Assembly (NCBI GenBank): GCA_030638385.1 | Contig: DAOWES010000009.1 | Span: forward strand, 1 to 5,520 | Reading direction: 5' to 3' | DNA from: Candidatus Cloacimonadota bacterium | GTDB taxonomy: Bacteria > Cloacimonadota > Cloacimonadia > Cloacimonadales > TCS61 | DNA: 5,520 bases | Shown here: piece after piece, positions 5,109 to 5,520 of the stretch | Layout: the number at the start of each line of letters is the position of its first letter | Position numbering within the stretch: position 1 is the stretch's first letter | Translations under genes and position numbers: made by a program | Notes under the pieces: model-generated | What the model was told of the DNA's origin: nothing | The model's input: only the letters and a program-made list of their open reading frames with translations | The model's database searches: none

Positions 5109-5520
5109 ATGTTCTATTCAGGAAATAAGTTAAAAGAAGTTTTTGAGAAAGCTAAAAGAGAGAGATTTGGAATAATTGCCTCAAATGTAGTTTTTGATAA
5201 TACAATTAGGGGATTAGTTCAAGGATATGCGGCGCAGAACTCTGATGGATTATTACAGATGAGTGCAGGTGCAATGAAATATGCAGCAGGAAAATCTCAA
5301 GATGTTCAAGTTGGTGCCCAGCTTATCTCTTCAATGGTTAAGATTTTATCTTCACAATTTAAGAATTCGGGCGTTGGTCTTCATATTGATCACGCAACTC
5401 CTGCCTATTTTGATTTGGTAGTTTATTGTATCGAAAATAATTTGGTGTCATCAGTGATGATAGATGCTTCTCACGAAGATTTTGCCGAAAACATTAGAAT
5501 TAGCACCGAAGTTGTAAAGG
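5109..5520 (+). CDS. Class II fructose-bisphosphate aldolase, 5' part
   Basis: The first 137 codons of a zinc-dependent class II aldolase are present; the gene continues beyond the window. The family cleaves fructose 1,6-bisphosphate to dihydroxyacetone phosphate and glyceraldehyde 3-phosphate, or makes it in gluconeogenesis. The N-terminal segment FGIIASNVVFDNTIRGLVQG (20-39) and LLQMSAGAMKYAAG (48-61) match the first strands of the barrel. GLHIDHA (90-96) carries the catalytic Asp94 and zinc-ligand His95, equivalent to Asp109 and His110 of E. coli FbaA. VMIDASHEDFAENIRIS (116-132) matches the MIDxS block with Asp119. The other two zinc histidines lie downstream of the window. GGGGAGG (5098-5104) is four bases before the ATG. 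A tagatose-bisphosphate aldolase or another class II member cannot be excluded from this half, but the fructose enzyme is the most likely. Confidence 0.88.
   Translation, partial: MFYSGNKLKEVFEKAKRERFGIIASNVVFDNTIRGLVQGYAAQNSDGLLQMSAGAMKYAAGKSQDVQVGAQLISSMVKILSSQFKNSGVGLHIDHATPAYFDLVVYCIENNLVSSVMIDASHEDFAENIRISTEVVK

Overview
The window is AT-rich bacterial chromosome. Its core genes suggest a Gram-negative, outer-membrane-bearing lineage of the Fibrobacterota-Chlorobiota-Bacteroidota (FCB) type, perhaps Cloacimonadota-like. The reasons are a PorV/PorQ-type beta-barrel protein ending in an aromatic residue, a periplasmic SurA/PpiC-type chaperone with added TPR repeats, and a class II aldolase. 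The taxonomic placement is inference from gene content only.

Left part (1-1807) is an accessory region. It starts with a small complete DUF2132/VF530-family nucleic-acid-binding protein gene (227-484), less AT-rich than the DNA around it. A 253-base gap follows, containing only a possible 23-codon gene fragment. Next is a very AT-rich gene (738-1508) for an unrecognised 256-residue protein with a possible winged-helix-like middle and one C-terminal membrane helix. Close behind it, each with its own ribosome binding site, are two short open frames that look like the 5' ends of lost genes: a 17-codon frame (1525-1578) and a 37-codon frame (1620-1733). The 37-codon frame resembles the start of a phospholipase-D-like/SNF2 helicase of the kind found in defence islands. 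It breaks exactly at a perfect 21-bp inverted repeat with nested mini-palindromes (1730-1782), which supplies its stop codon. This reads as an eroded defence-type operon ending at a REP- or MITE-like palindromic element.

Right part (1808-5520) is ordinary chromosome. On the minus strand, a PtsN/EIIA-type phosphotransferase protein gene and a PorV/PorQ-family outer-membrane protein gene form a tightly coupled pair. Divergently, on the plus strand, a SurA-like parvulin-domain chaperone with C-terminal TPRs is followed 21 bases later by a class II fructose-bisphosphate aldolase gene that runs off the window. The roughly 180-base divergent intergenic region holds short AT-rich palindromes that could be regulatory.

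The core genes combine envelope biogenesis (chaperone, barrel protein) with carbon metabolism and its control (EIIA, aldolase). The most interesting part is the decayed accessory operon and the palindromic element that ends it.
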